A DNA stretch of 64,000 bases from Micromonospora inositola (GTDB lineage Bacteria > Actinomycetota > Actinomycetes > Mycobacteriales > Micromonosporaceae). The stretch spans positions 5,730,001 through 5,794,000 of the forward strand of contig NZ_LT607754.1 in the NCBI RefSeq assembly GCF_900090285.1, written 5' to 3'. The position numbers and the translations under genes were made by a program. The notes under the pieces are model-generated. The model worked only from the letters and a program-made list of their open reading frames with translations, was not told the origin of the DNA and made no database searches. This document shows positions 34,925 through 43,027 of the stretch, piece after piece (the first letter of the stretch is position 1; the number at the start of each line of letters is the position of its first letter).

Positions 34925-35746
34925 TCAGCCTCGCAGGAACGCGAGCAGATCCTTGTTGACCTGGTCCTGCATGGTGGACGTGATGCCGTGCGGGGCGCCC
35001 GGGTAGTAGATGTCCTGCGCGTTCGCGATGAGCTGGGCGGTCTTCCTCGCCGAGTCCTTCACGGGGACGATCTGGTCGTCCTCGCCGTGCAGCACCAGCG
35101 TCGGGATGTCGAACTTCGCGAGGTCGGCCCGGAAATCCGTCTCGGAGAAGGCCTTGATGCTCGTGTACGCGTTCCACAGGCCGGCCTGCATGCTCCACAG
35201 CCAGAACTGGTCGAGGATGCCCTTCGACACCTTCGCGCCCTGCCGGTTGGCGCCGTAGAACATCTGCGCCAGGTCCTGGTAGAACTGCGACCGGTCCTTG
35301 AACAGGTTGGCACGCAGCTCGTCGAAGACGCTGATCGGCAGCCCCTCCGGGTTGTCCGGGGACTGCACCATGATCGGCGGCACGGCCGAGATGAGGACGG
35401 CCTTGGCGACCTGCCCCGTCCCGTGCCGGCCGATGTAGCGGGCCACCTCGCCGCCGCCCGTCGAGTGACCGACCAGGGTGGCGTCCCGCAGATCGAGCGC
35501 CTCGATGACCGCCGCCAGGTCGTCGGCGTACCCGTCCATGTCGTTGCGGCCGCTGGCCTGGCTGGACCGGCCGTGGCCCCGGCGGTCGTGCGCGACCACG
35601 CGGAAGCCGTTCTGCACGAGGAAGAGCAGCTGCCCGTCCCAAGCGTCCGCGTTCAGCGGCCAGCCGTGCGAGAACGTGACGACCGGGCCCTCGCCCCAGT
35701 CCTTGTAGTAGATGTCGGTGCCGTCCTTCGTGGTGATGTAGCCCAT
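34925..35746 (-). CDS. Alpha/beta hydrolase, non-heme chloroperoxidase-like
   Basis: 273 residues, typical of cofactor-free haloperoxidases/esterases. [13 protein letters not shown] (oxyanion region), [11 protein letters not shown], the nucleophile elbow [15 protein letters not shown] (Ser), a late Asp in HGEDDQIVP and the His in PGAPHGITS complete a Ser-Asp-His triad. In cells such enzymes act as esterases or perhydrolases. ATG 35746, followed upstream by a 320-bp gap shared with a divergent oxidoreductase gene. Confidence 0.92.
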   Translation of the reverse strand: MGYITTKDGTDIYYKDWGEGPVVTFSHGWPLNADAWDGQLLFLVQNGFRVVAHDRRGHGRSSQASGRNDMDGYADDLAAVIEALDLRDATLVGHSTGGGEVARYIGRHGTGQVAKAVLISAVPPIMVQSPDNPEGLPISVFDELRANLFKDRSQFYQDLAQMFYGANRQGAKVSKGILDQFWLWSMQAGLWNAYTSIKAFSETDFRADLAKFDIPTLVLHGEDDQIVPVKDSARKTAQLIANAQDIYYPGAPHGITSTMQDQVNKDLLAFLRG

Positions 35747-36067
35747 GCCGTTGCCCTCCTGATCGTCGAGACGAACGCGGGCAGGCGGCTGTGGCGGACG
35801 TCCTCACGCCGGCGTCCTACCCGTGAACACCTTCCGGCCGGCGCGGTCACCCGATTACCGATAGGTCCAGGTCGGCTCTTCCCGATGCTATGTGCCGGCA
35901 CCGGGCGTCACGGCCGGTTCACCCGAACGCGGGACCACCGTCAGGCCCGCCCGCCCCGGGGCCCGGACCGCCCTACCTTCGTTGTCACGGATCGGCTCCC
36001 TGCCCGGTCGAGGTGGATGACAGCACGGCGCCCGGCGCGCCGCAGGCAGACAGGAAGTGATCCGATC
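35747..36067. other. Intergenic region between hydrolase and NAD(P)-binding protein genes
   Basis: 321 bp with no supported gene. It should hold the divergent promoters. GCGGTCACCCGATTACCGAT near 35850 is the least GC-biased part. I saw no clear operator. Confidence 0.35.
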
Positions 36068-36823
36068 ATGAAGATCGTCGTCATCGGCGGCAGCGGACTC
36101 ATCGGCTCGAAGGTCGTGGCCATCCTCGGCGAGCAGGGTCACGATACGGTGGCGGCCTCCCCCAAGTCCGGCGTGAACACGCTGACCGGGGCGGGCCTGG
36201 CCGAGGCGCTCGACGGCGCCGATGTCGTCGTCGACGTGTCGAACTCCCCTTCGTTCGCCGACGCCGACGTGCTGGAGTTCTTCGAGACGTCCACCCGGAA
36301 CCTCCTCTCCGCGGAGGCCGCGGCCGGCGTACGCCACCACGTGGCGCTCTCGATCGTCGGCGCCGACCGGATCCCGGACAGCGGGTACATGCGGGCGAAG
36401 GTCGCCCAGGAGAAGCTGATCGCCGCCTCCGCGATCGCCTGGTCGGTCGTGCGGGCGACGCAGTTTCACGAGTTCGTGCAGGGCATCGTCGACAGCGCGA
36501 CGGTGGACGACACCGCGCACCTCGCCCCGGTCCTGATCCAGCCGATCGCCGCGGACGACGTGGCGGCGGCGGTGGCCGAGGTCGCGGTGGGCACGCCGAC
36601 GAACTCCGTCGTCGAGGTCGGCGGCCCGGAGCAGTTCCGCCTCGACGAGCTGGGCCGGGCCACCCTGGCGGCACGCCACGACACCCGCGAGGTGGTGAGC
36701 GACCCGGCGGCGCCGTACTTCGGCGCGGTGCTGGCGGAACGCTCGCTGGTGCCGGCCGACGGCGCCCGCCTCGCCGACACCCGACTGGAGGACTGGCGCG
36801 CCCGGTCCGCCCAGGTCAGCTAG
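36068..36823 (+). CDS. NmrA-like NAD(P)-binding (atypical SDR) protein
   Basis: 251 residues: KIVVIGGSGLIGSKVVAIL is a G-x2-G-x2-G Rossmann start, followed by ADVVVDVSNSPSF, SAEAAAGVRHHVALSIVGADR, YMRAKVAQEKLI and WSVVRATQFHEF. Such proteins bind NAD(P) and act as redox-responsive reductases or sensors; the classical Tyr-x3-Lys is not in its usual place (Y-MRAK is close). ATG 36068 preceded by AGGAAG. Confidence 0.87.
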   Translation: MKIVVIGGSGLIGSKVVAILGEQGHDTVAASPKSGVNTLTGAGLAEALDGADVVVDVSNSPSFADADVLEFFETSTRNLLSAEAAAGVRHHVALSIVGADRIPDSGYMRAKVAQEKLIAASAIAWSVVRATQFHEFVQGIVDSATVDDTAHLAPVLIQPIAADDVAAAVAEVAVGTPTNSVVEVGGPEQFRLDELGRATLAARHDTREVVSDPAAPYFGAVLAERSLVPADGARLADTRLEDWRARSAQVS

Positions 36824-37252
36824 GAAGCCGCGGGGGCGGCCGGTCACGACGGACTGCGGCGACTACCCCCAGACGTGGGGGGCACACATTGACAGCTGAT
36901 TGCTCGTGCGCCCGAGCAGGAGGATGAACGGTGTCGAGATACACCGCCGAGGCGGAACGGCGACAATCTGCGTAGACCTCACGTGTTTGCGAAACGTCAC
37001 GGCGGAAGTTGCCGGTAGGGGGCGGCAATCGCCCTTAACCGGCCCTGCATGCCCGCCAGATCTTGTCCGGTCTTGACTCGGCCGTCGAGGGCTCTGACGG
37101 TCTCATGGGTTGCTGTACCCCAGGAGCGCGCCGTGCGGGCCAACGTCCGGGTCGCACAGGAACGGCACCATGGTCGCGCGAATACGACATCCCTTGGCCT
37201 CCGGTCGCTGGACGGTAGCGCCCAACCGCTGCGCGCCATTCAAAGGCGGCGG
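36824..37252. other. Gap at the start of the accessory zone
   Basis: 429 bp without a supported gene. A perfect 6-bp stem TGCTCG-N6-CGAGCA (36901-36918) is followed at once by GGAGG and a 14-codon frame (GTG 36931, VSRYTAEAERRQSA), which may be the remains of a gene start. Base composition is a little lower in GC than the neighbours. This is about where intact chromosome gives way to broken genes. Confidence 0.35.
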
Positions 37253-38095
37253 TCACCCGGCGGCCGGCAACTCGGCGATCCGTGCGCCGAGGTCCAGCTC
37301 CAGCGGGCCCCGGGTCTGAAAGCCCCGGCCGAACAACTCCTTCGACCGGTCCTGCACCTCCGGGGCGGCGACCAACTCCTGGAACCGGCGGCCGTCGGCG
37401 CGTACGGCGTCGGCAGGCGGCATTGTCAGCTCGTTGATCGCCCGCTTCGTGGAGTGAATCGCCGCCGGAGGAAAGGACGCGATCCGTCGGGCCAGCGTGG
37501 CCACGAACTCATCGAGCTCGGCGTCCGGCAGCGCCCGGTTGATCCACCCATACCGCTCCGCGAGGTCAGCGTCCGCGTCCTGCGCGCCGAGGATCATCTC
37601 CATGGCCCGTCCTCGGCCGAGCAGACGCGCCAAGTGCTGTACGCCACCAGCCCCGGGTGCCACGCCGAAACCGCACTCGGGCTGGCCGAGCAGCGCGTTC
37701 TCCCGCGCCGCGAAGCACATGTCGCAGGCGAGCACGAACTCGCTGCCCGCTCCCCGAGCCCGTCCGCGCAGCTTCGCGATCGTGACGACCGGCACCTCGC
37801 TCAGCTTGCGTAGCACCATGCCGAGAAAGGCGTCCTGCGGACCCCCGCCCGCCTTGGCCGCCTCGGCCGAGTACTCGGCTACCTTGGTCAGATCGACGTG
37901 AGAGATGAAAAAGTCCGGGTCGGCGCTGTCGAAGACGACTACCCGCACCTCCGTGGTCCTGCTCAGTCGGCCGAGCAGGGTGACCAGGTCCCGTACCAAC
38001 TCCGGGCCGATCATGTTGATCGGCGGCGCGTCCAGCGTCGCCGTCAGGACGCCGTCGGTCAGCTCCGTACGCAGGGTCTCGAACGAGGCGTTCAC
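37253..38095 (-). CDS. Enoyl-CoA hydratase/isomerase-family protein
   Basis: 280 residues with the crotonase fold: APPINMIGPELV, VRVVVFDSADPDFFISHVD, the oxyanion-hole stretch LRGRARGAGSEFVLACDM and QPECGFGVAPGAGG. The two catalytic Glu of true hydratases are not both obvious, and the tail of about 30 residues (RGFQTRGPLELDLGARIAELP) is shared with the paralogue at 56889-57734. This suggests a common subfamily that may perform a different reaction (hydrolase, isomerase). Stands alone; 385 bp of gene-free DNA precede it. Confidence 0.85.
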   Translation of the reverse strand: MNASFETLRTELTDGVLTATLDAPPINMIGPELVRDLVTLLGRLSRTTEVRVVVFDSADPDFFISHVDLTKVAEYSAEAAKAGGGPQDAFLGMVLRKLSEVPVVTIAKLRGRARGAGSEFVLACDMCFAARENALLGQPECGFGVAPGAGGVQHLARLLGRGRAMEMILGAQDADADLAERYGWINRALPDAELDEFVATLARRIASFPPAAIHSTKRAINELTMPPADAVRADGRRFQELVAAPEVQDRSKELFGRGFQTRGPLELDLGARIAELPAAG

Positions 38096-38480
38096 CCGCC
38101 TGCTCCTCTCCGTCGCGCGACCGGGGCCGCGGGCAGCGGCGGTGGGATCCGCGGGGCGACCAGCGCCCGGGGCCCGGGGTCACCGGACAGATCGGCGCCC
38201 GATGGTCGCTGTCGATCGTACGGACTGGCTTCGCCCGGCCGTGGCGCTTCGCCGGATCCCAAGCGCGCACCGCGACCCTGTTCAGGCACTCGTAGAGCCT
38301 GTCCCTGTTCCGGAGCCGGCGTGTGTGTTACCACCAGCCATCTCAAGCCGGACCCCCGCCAGGCTTTGCCGGCGGTGGCTTCACTTGACGGGTCCCGAGT
38401 CTGATGACTACCTGCGGTCCGGCCCGCCAAGGTGGCGACCTTCGGCGGGCGCCAGCTCCGGTCCTGATTGGAGTTCTCAC
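38096..38480. other. Gene-free gap
   Basis: 385 bp in which I find no gene with coding character in either direction. It should contain the promoters of the leftward crotonase gene and the rightward frameshifted gene. Nothing else seen. Confidence 0.35.
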
Positions 38481-39154
38481 ATGGGTGAGTGGAGCACGAT
38501 CACCTATCTGCGCACCGCCGACCTCGACCACGCCGAGCGCGCGGTCACCGCGCTATGCGCCGGCGAGGGGTACGCGCCGCTTCCGCCGGGCACGCCGGCA
38601 GGGCGCGACACATGGCGGCCCGGACCGTCGTACGTCCAACCGCTATGGACGATGGCGCTGATACCTGGCGCCGGCGAGTGGACCATGGTGATGACCCTCC
38701 CGCACGCGTTGCTCGGTACCCGCCGCCCCGGAGCCGACCGCCCCCGGCTTGTCGACCTGGCGGTCGCGGCCGGGTGTGACGCGTTCACCTTCGACCTGTT
38801 CGACGGCACGCCTCGGTGCTCGCCGAGGCGAACCCGCGCGGCGAAATGGCTCTGTCCGGGTTCCTCGACGACGAGTGGCGCTACTTCGAGGAACCGCTCA
38901 GCGAGGACAACGCCGATGTGGGATTCCGGCTGCTGGACGTACCGGAACCGCTACGCCAGGCCGGTAGGCGCGGCCTGATGTCGTTCCTCGATATCGGCGA
39001 GCTGGTGGTCGGCGACCGGTACCCGGACGAGTTCGGTCCCGCCGACCGCCCATGGAGCCGGCACTGGCTCTGGTACAACGGCGTGCAGGCGGAGCTGCAA
39101 GACGGCCGGGACATTCCCGTTCCGGGCGTCCGGGTGCGCTTGTTCGCGGCGTAG
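38481..39154 (+). pseudogene. Uncharacterised protein gene with a single frameshift
   Basis: Two reading frames join into one protein of about 224 residues: MGEWSTITYLRTADLDHAE through TFDLFDGTP (from ATG 38481), then VLAEANPRGEMALSGFLDDEW to VRLFAA (stop 39152-39154). The join, near 38810-38816, needs one extra base in ACGCCTCGGTG. No family is recognised; Trp and acidic residues are common and there is no signal or membrane segment. It could be a true frameshift or a sequencing deletion. Confidence 0.7.
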
Positions 39155-39239
39155 CCCCCGGACCCGGCCACGGCACCCCGCACGGCGGCCCTCCAGGCTC
39201 GATGTCCACCCGCTGTCACAGTGCGTAACCGGCTGTCGC

Positions 39240-39752
39240 CTATCGCTGGAGTATGCGATCCTCGACCATCGCCGACCTGCGATGCGCCTTCAGTTGGCGA
39301 GCGGCCATGATCGCGACGACGATCGAGACGATGTACAACACGAACGGAAAGGCCAGCAAGCCCCAGTCCCACATCAGCACGCCACAGACGGTGGCGGTCG
39401 ACGCGTTCAAAGCGACGTAGAAGCGGGCCAGCCCCTGCCCCAGCCGGTACGCCCACGCGCGGTCGCCGCGCAGTCCCTGGCAGGCGACGCCCGTCGCAAC
39501 GGCGAACAGGAACGACGCGACGATGTCGCCGAGCCAGATCGCCGTGCCGACGGTGCCGCCGACTGCCGGGACAAGCAGCAAGTCGACCGGCCCAAGGAGT
39601 GGCCCGATGTTCAAGACCGTGAGCACCCACAGGGTTCCACGAAGCAGCACCGATCCGACCAGCCCGATCAGCAACCAGGTGCCAGCCCACTCATTTTTGA
39701 ACACGTTCAGATTCTGCGCCGTCCTTTGTCCTCCATGCAAGGCGCCGAACAA
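39240..39752 (-). CDS. Small membrane protein, unassigned (DUF4870-like size)
   Basis: 170 residues with four hydrophobic segments (TWLLIGLVGSVLLRGTLWVL; GPVDLLLVPAVGGTVGTAIW; ATVCGVLMWDWGLLAFPFVLYIV; with DIVASFLFAVATGVAC). The C-terminus is basic (RQLKAHRRSAM), so it is likely cytosolic. No catalytic motif. The start may be the ATG at 39752 or a GTG at 39704; the 16 extra residues are polar. Confidence 0.65.
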   Translation of the reverse strand: MFGALHGGQRTAQNLNVFKNEWAGTWLLIGLVGSVLLRGTLWVLTVLNIGPLLGPVDLLLVPAVGGTVGTAIWLGDIVASFLFAVATGVACQGLRGDRAWAYRLGQGLARFYVALNASTATVCGVLMWDWGLLAFPFVLYIVSIVVAIMAARQLKAHRRSAMVEDRILQR

Positions 39753-40047
39753 CCATGATCGCGGTCAGCCCGTTGGCGGCGGCAACATCGCGGACGACCC
39801 TGCGTTCGTCGCGGTTCTCGACGCTGCACGTCGGTATCCGGTCATCGGCTTGAAGCGGCTGACTGGCACACCAGCATCGTGGACGGTCGGCCTCACGGTC
39901 CGCGTCCGGCATGCTCAAGGCCCGTATAACCCGTCAATTGGGGTCACCGTGTAGCGCATCAAGCGGAGCACGACATCGCCGGCAGCCGCCTGTCGAGTCT
40001 CAGGACCTCGGTGACAGAACGGTCTCAAGACGTGAGTGGCACTTCCA

Positions 40048-40076
40048 GCTAGTGCGGTGTCCACTAACGTTCACCG
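40048..40076 (+). repeat. Left terminal inverted repeat of the tnpB element
   Basis: 29-nt copy matching the reverse complement of 41534-41562 with four or five mismatches. It contains the TAG stop codon of tnpB (40064-40066). Confidence 0.75.
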
Positions 40077-40250
40077 GGTTTCCGGTGGGTGTCATGGATC
40101 CTCGCCGTGTGGGCGAGCGACTCCCCACCGGGTGGTGGGGCGGGCCTCCGCGGGCCAACTGATCCTCGCGCCGCCCGGGGTGGGCGGCGGGGGTCACGTC
40201 GGGACCGGCCGGCACCGGGGAGATGCCGGCCGGCTCGACGGTGCGTGACC
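40064..40250 (-). ncRNA. Possible omegaRNA (reRNA) region at the 3' end of tnpB
   Basis: In TnpB systems the guide scaffold is transcribed from the 3' part of tnpB to the element end, with the guide lying just outside. Here the coding end after RuvC-III (downstream of about base 40310) is low-complexity in protein terms and runs to the left terminal repeat at 40048-40076. Exact RNA ends cannot be read from sequence; the assignment is inference. Confidence 0.35.
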
Positions 40251-41518
40251 ACCTCCGGCAGCACAACCGCTGCCGGGGTGGTGGATCCGCCGCCCGGAAC
40301 ACGGGTAGCGATGCTGGCCGCCGCAACGAGGTCGCGGTGCCCGGAGAACGCGCAGTGCGGGCAGGACAGGGTCCGTCCACGGGGTTTCGGCACCCGCCGG
40401 TGGCAGGCGGGACAGGTGGAGGAGGTGCCACGTTCGTCGACCAGCCGGACGGTGATGCCGGCGAGGGTGGCCTTGTCGGTGAGGACCTGGATGAGCCGGC
40501 CGATCTGCCACTGCCGCAACCGCAGGTTGTGCCGCCGCCCCGCCGGCAGGTCCAACACCCCGCGGGGGTCGCCGACGTGTAACACACCGACCCGCTGCCG
40601 CACCGCCCACGAGACGACCGTGCGGGCGGCCTCATGCTGGGCCTGACGCACCCGCCGCCGGTGCCTACCCTGCACCAGGCGGGCCCGACGGCGGTACTGC
40701 CGCCACCGCCGGGATCCCTTCTGACCCGGCTTCGGTGCCCGGCGTGAGACGGCGCGGTGGCGGGATTTGGTGTCGGCCAGGTGCATGCGGTGTTCGGCGC
40801 GGATCGCCCGCCCCGACACCAACAGCCCCTCCCCGCCGGGGCCGGCCACGGCGTAGGGGTGGATGATCCCCAGGTCCACCCCCGCCACCCTGCCGGGGTC
40901 CGGTTCCTCGCCGGGCGGGTAGACCGCCACCGGCACCTCAGCGGTCACGTCGAGGAACAGCCGACCACCCTCACACCGCAGGGTGACCGACCGGACCTGC
41001 TCGACCGGGTACGACACCTCCCGCGCCAAACGGATCCACAACGGCGACGTGCCTCTGGCGGTGGGGATCCGGACCCGGTGCCCGTCGAGGGTGAACGTGC
41101 CGTGATACCAGCGCACCGGCAGCAGCGCACGCCGGCGACGCGGGAACCGGGCCGACAGGTCACCGGCGCTGCGGCGTTTCGCCGCCGCGAACCACGCATC
41201 CGAGAACCGGCGCAACACCGACCGGGCACCCACGGAGTCCAGGTCGGCGAACGTGCCCGGCCCCGACGCCGCCAACTCCCCACACAACTGCTGATAGCCG
41301 ACCAGCGGCGCGTCGTGGCGTCGGCGCCGCCACGCGTTCACCTCCAACACGCACGCCCACACATCACCGGCGGAGCGCAGCAGCCCGAAACACCGCCGCC
41401 GCTGGCCTGGCGTGAGCCGCAACCCGACGCGCGCGGTGCGATGCACGACCCGCGGCGCGGCGGGATCCCGACGACGAGGCACGAACCGAAGCCAACACCA
41501 CCCCTCCGACACTTTCAC
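40064..41518 (-). CDS. tnpB: TnpB, RNA-guided nuclease of transposon origin
   Basis: 484 residues. The N-terminus (VGLRLTPGQRRRCFGLLRSAGDVWACVLEVN) is the standard TnpB opening. RuvC-I is VAGVDLGI (Asp215). A C4 zinc finger is formed by Cys369/372 and Cys386/389, and RuvC-III is FSGHRDLVAAASI (Asp396). At the canonical RuvC-II position, where a Glu is expected, the sequence is LHVGDPRG (Asp317); a Glu is found later in LVDERGTSS (Glu362). The last 80 residues are Arg/Pro/Gly-rich and unlike protein, and may be the reRNA/omegaRNA region read through. GTG start at 41518. It would cut DNA adjacent to a TAM using RNA made from its own 3' end. Confidence 0.9.
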   Translation of the reverse strand: MKVSEGWCWLRFVPRRRDPAAPRVVHRTARVGLRLTPGQRRRCFGLLRSAGDVWACVLEVNAWRRRRHDAPLVGYQQLCGELAASGPGTFADLDSVGARSVLRRFSDAWFAAAKRRSAGDLSARFPRRRRALLPVRWYHGTFTLDGHRVRIPTARGTSPLWIRLAREVSYPVEQVRSVTLRCEGGRLFLDVTAEVPVAVYPPGEEPDPGRVAGVDLGIIHPYAVAGPGGEGLLVSGRAIRAEHRMHLADTKSRHRAVSRRAPKPGQKGSRRWRQYRRRARLVQGRHRRRVRQAQHEAARTVVSWAVRQRVGVLHVGDPRGVLDLPAGRRHNLRLRQWQIGRLIQVLTDKATLAGITVRLVDERGTSSTCPACHRRVPKPRGRTLSCPHCAFSGHRDLVAAASIATRVPGGGSTTPAAVVLPEVVTHRRAGRHLPGAGRSRRDPRRPPRAARGSVGPRRPAPPPGGESLAHTARIHDTHRKPGER

Positions 41519-41533
41519 CCAACCGAACCATCC

Positions 41534-41562
41534 CGGCCAACGTTTGTGGACACGGCACTAGC
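41534..41562 (-). repeat. Right terminal inverted repeat of the tnpB element
   Basis: 29-nt partner of 40048-40076. The stop codon of ltrA (TAG, 41558-41560) lies within it, so the last codons of ltrA were probably supplied or cut by the insertion. Confidence 0.75.
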
Positions 41563-42787
41563 CGGGTGGTGACGCCGGCTCGGGTGGGCGGCCGCGGGCG
41601 CGTGTCGCGTCAGCAACGGCGATCCCGGCGAGGACTGCGATAGCGGCGATGGCGGTCACCAGCGGCGGCACGAGGAGCATCGGCGGTGCCAGGGCGGCCA
41701 GCGCGAGGACGCCGATCCACCGAGGCCGGGACACACGGGCGAAGGTGGCGTATTCGAAGCCGGCTCGACCGACCAGGAACAGCGCGGGTCCGCCGAGGAT
41801 GACGGCGACCCAGGCTGGTGGGGTGTGTTCGAGTGGATGGGCGATGACGAGTTTGTCGCCGACGGCGGTGGTGACGATGCCGGCCAGCATGATCAGGTGA
41901 GCGGCCGCCGCCGTTAGGGCAACGCGGTCCGGATTGCGGGCCGCTTCGATGGCGGCGGGCAACAGTTCCCCGGCCCGACGGATGTAGATCCGCCAGAACA
42001 GGGCCGTGCCGACGAACGACACCACGAACGCCGCCGTCCGATCGGCAGCGAAGCCGGTGCCAGCGAGGGTCATCGTGGTGACCAGGATCAGCTCGCCGAG
42101 CGCAATGATGAAAACTTGCTGGTACCGCTCGGCCAGGTGCTCAGCCACAATCGGAAACCGCGATATGGGCGAGCGACGCAGCCCCGGGGTCGAGTAGCGG
42201 AGGGCGGCGCCCGTGTAGTCCACCGCAACCGCCAGCGTCCACAGGACCGCGCGCCGCGTATCGGGCACGAGTGCACCCGCGATCCACGGCACCGCCGAGA
42301 CACCGAACCAGGACAGCGCCCGGATGCTTCTGCCCTGCAACTCGTGGCCACGCAGGGCGAGGACCAGGAAGAGCTGGCGGCCGACATGGATAGCGACGTA
42401 CATGCCAGCGAAGACCAGACCTCGCCCGCCGAACGCGTCGGGCAGCGCGACCACCATCACCAGGCTGCCGAGCATGGTCGCGGTGACCAGCAGCTGAATT
42501 TCCGGCTGTTGCGGGTCGTACAGGTCGGTGACCCACGCCGTGATGCTCCACACCCACCACATGGCCAACAGCAGCACCAGCGTCTCGAAGGCGCCGCTCC
42601 ACCTGAGATCCTCGAGCAGCCCTTGGGAGAGCTGGGCGAGCGCGACGACGAACACCAGGTCGAAGAACAGCTCCAGGAAGTTCGCCCGCCTCGACTCCTC
42701 GGGCATCCGCAGGAACCGGGCCCCGCTCGTCGTCATCATCCCGCCCGTTCTGCCGGCTTTGTCCGACGCTTGAGGCATTCCTACCAT
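41558..42787 (-). CDS. LtrA-family membrane protein
   Basis: 409 residues with eleven or so membrane segments. Signatures FLELFFDLVFVVALAQL at the start, MWWVWSITAWVTDLYDP, AEHLAERYQQVFIIALGE and ALFWRIYIRRAGELLP are those of low-temperature-requirement A proteins, whose biochemical role remains unclear. The tail after AVLAGIAVADATRARG is short and the stop lies in the repeat of the tnpB element, so the natural end may have been a little different. ATG at 42787 is given; ATGs at 42739 and 42736 follow GGGCGGG and are possible. Confidence 0.88.
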   Translation of the reverse strand: MVGMPQASDKAGRTGGMMTTSGARFLRMPEESRRANFLELFFDLVFVVALAQLSQGLLEDLRWSGAFETLVLLLAMWWVWSITAWVTDLYDPQQPEIQLLVTATMLGSLVMVVALPDAFGGRGLVFAGMYVAIHVGRQLFLVLALRGHELQGRSIRALSWFGVSAVPWIAGALVPDTRRAVLWTLAVAVDYTGAALRYSTPGLRRSPISRFPIVAEHLAERYQQVFIIALGELILVTTMTLAGTGFAADRTAAFVVSFVGTALFWRIYIRRAGELLPAAIEAARNPDRVALTAAAAHLIMLAGIVTTAVGDKLVIAHPLEHTPPAWVAVILGGPALFLVGRAGFEYATFARVSRPRWIGVLALAALAPPMLLVPPLVTAIAAIAVLAGIAVADATRARGRPPEPASPPG

Positions 42788-43027
42788 GAGGCAGGGCTGG
42801 TGATTACGGAGGTGGGTGGGCTGGAATCGGGCGGCCGGGTTTCACGCGGACGACGGTAGCGGCCGATCAGTTCCTCCTATCCGTCGCCGCCTGTCCGGCT
42901 CAGCTCGTCGACCTGGCCAAGGGGGCGGGCGGGCGCTACAGGCGGCTGAGTGTCACCTTGCTCCCGAGATTGATCTGTCCCTACTAACCGACGACGCCGG
43001 AAACACCCTTAGCGAGACAGACCCGGC

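Larger units (their letters stand above)
40048..41562 (-). mobile_element. TnpB-carrying element with 29-bp terminal inverted repeats
   Basis: The element is bounded by inverted repeats at 40048-40076 and 41534-41562 (24-25 of 29 positions agree; both read inward GCTAGTGC then a G/C difference, then GTGTCCAC). A CTAG lies at each outer end (40049-40052; 41558-41561), compatible with a 4-bp target duplication. Inside is only tnpB; no tnpA-type (Y1) transposase. Typical tnpB elements of the IS200/IS605 or IS607 groups lack such inverted ends, so this may be a non-autonomous element mobilised by a DDE transposase of another family. Confidence 0.7.

Noticed and set aside
36889..36915. TTGACA at 36889-36894 as a promoter
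   Set aside because: No -10-like sequence follows at any usual spacing, and no intact gene lies downstream.
40048..41562. Typical IS200/IS605 element with tnpA
   Set aside because: No Y1 transposase is encoded and the ends are long inverted repeats, not the subterminal hairpins of that family.
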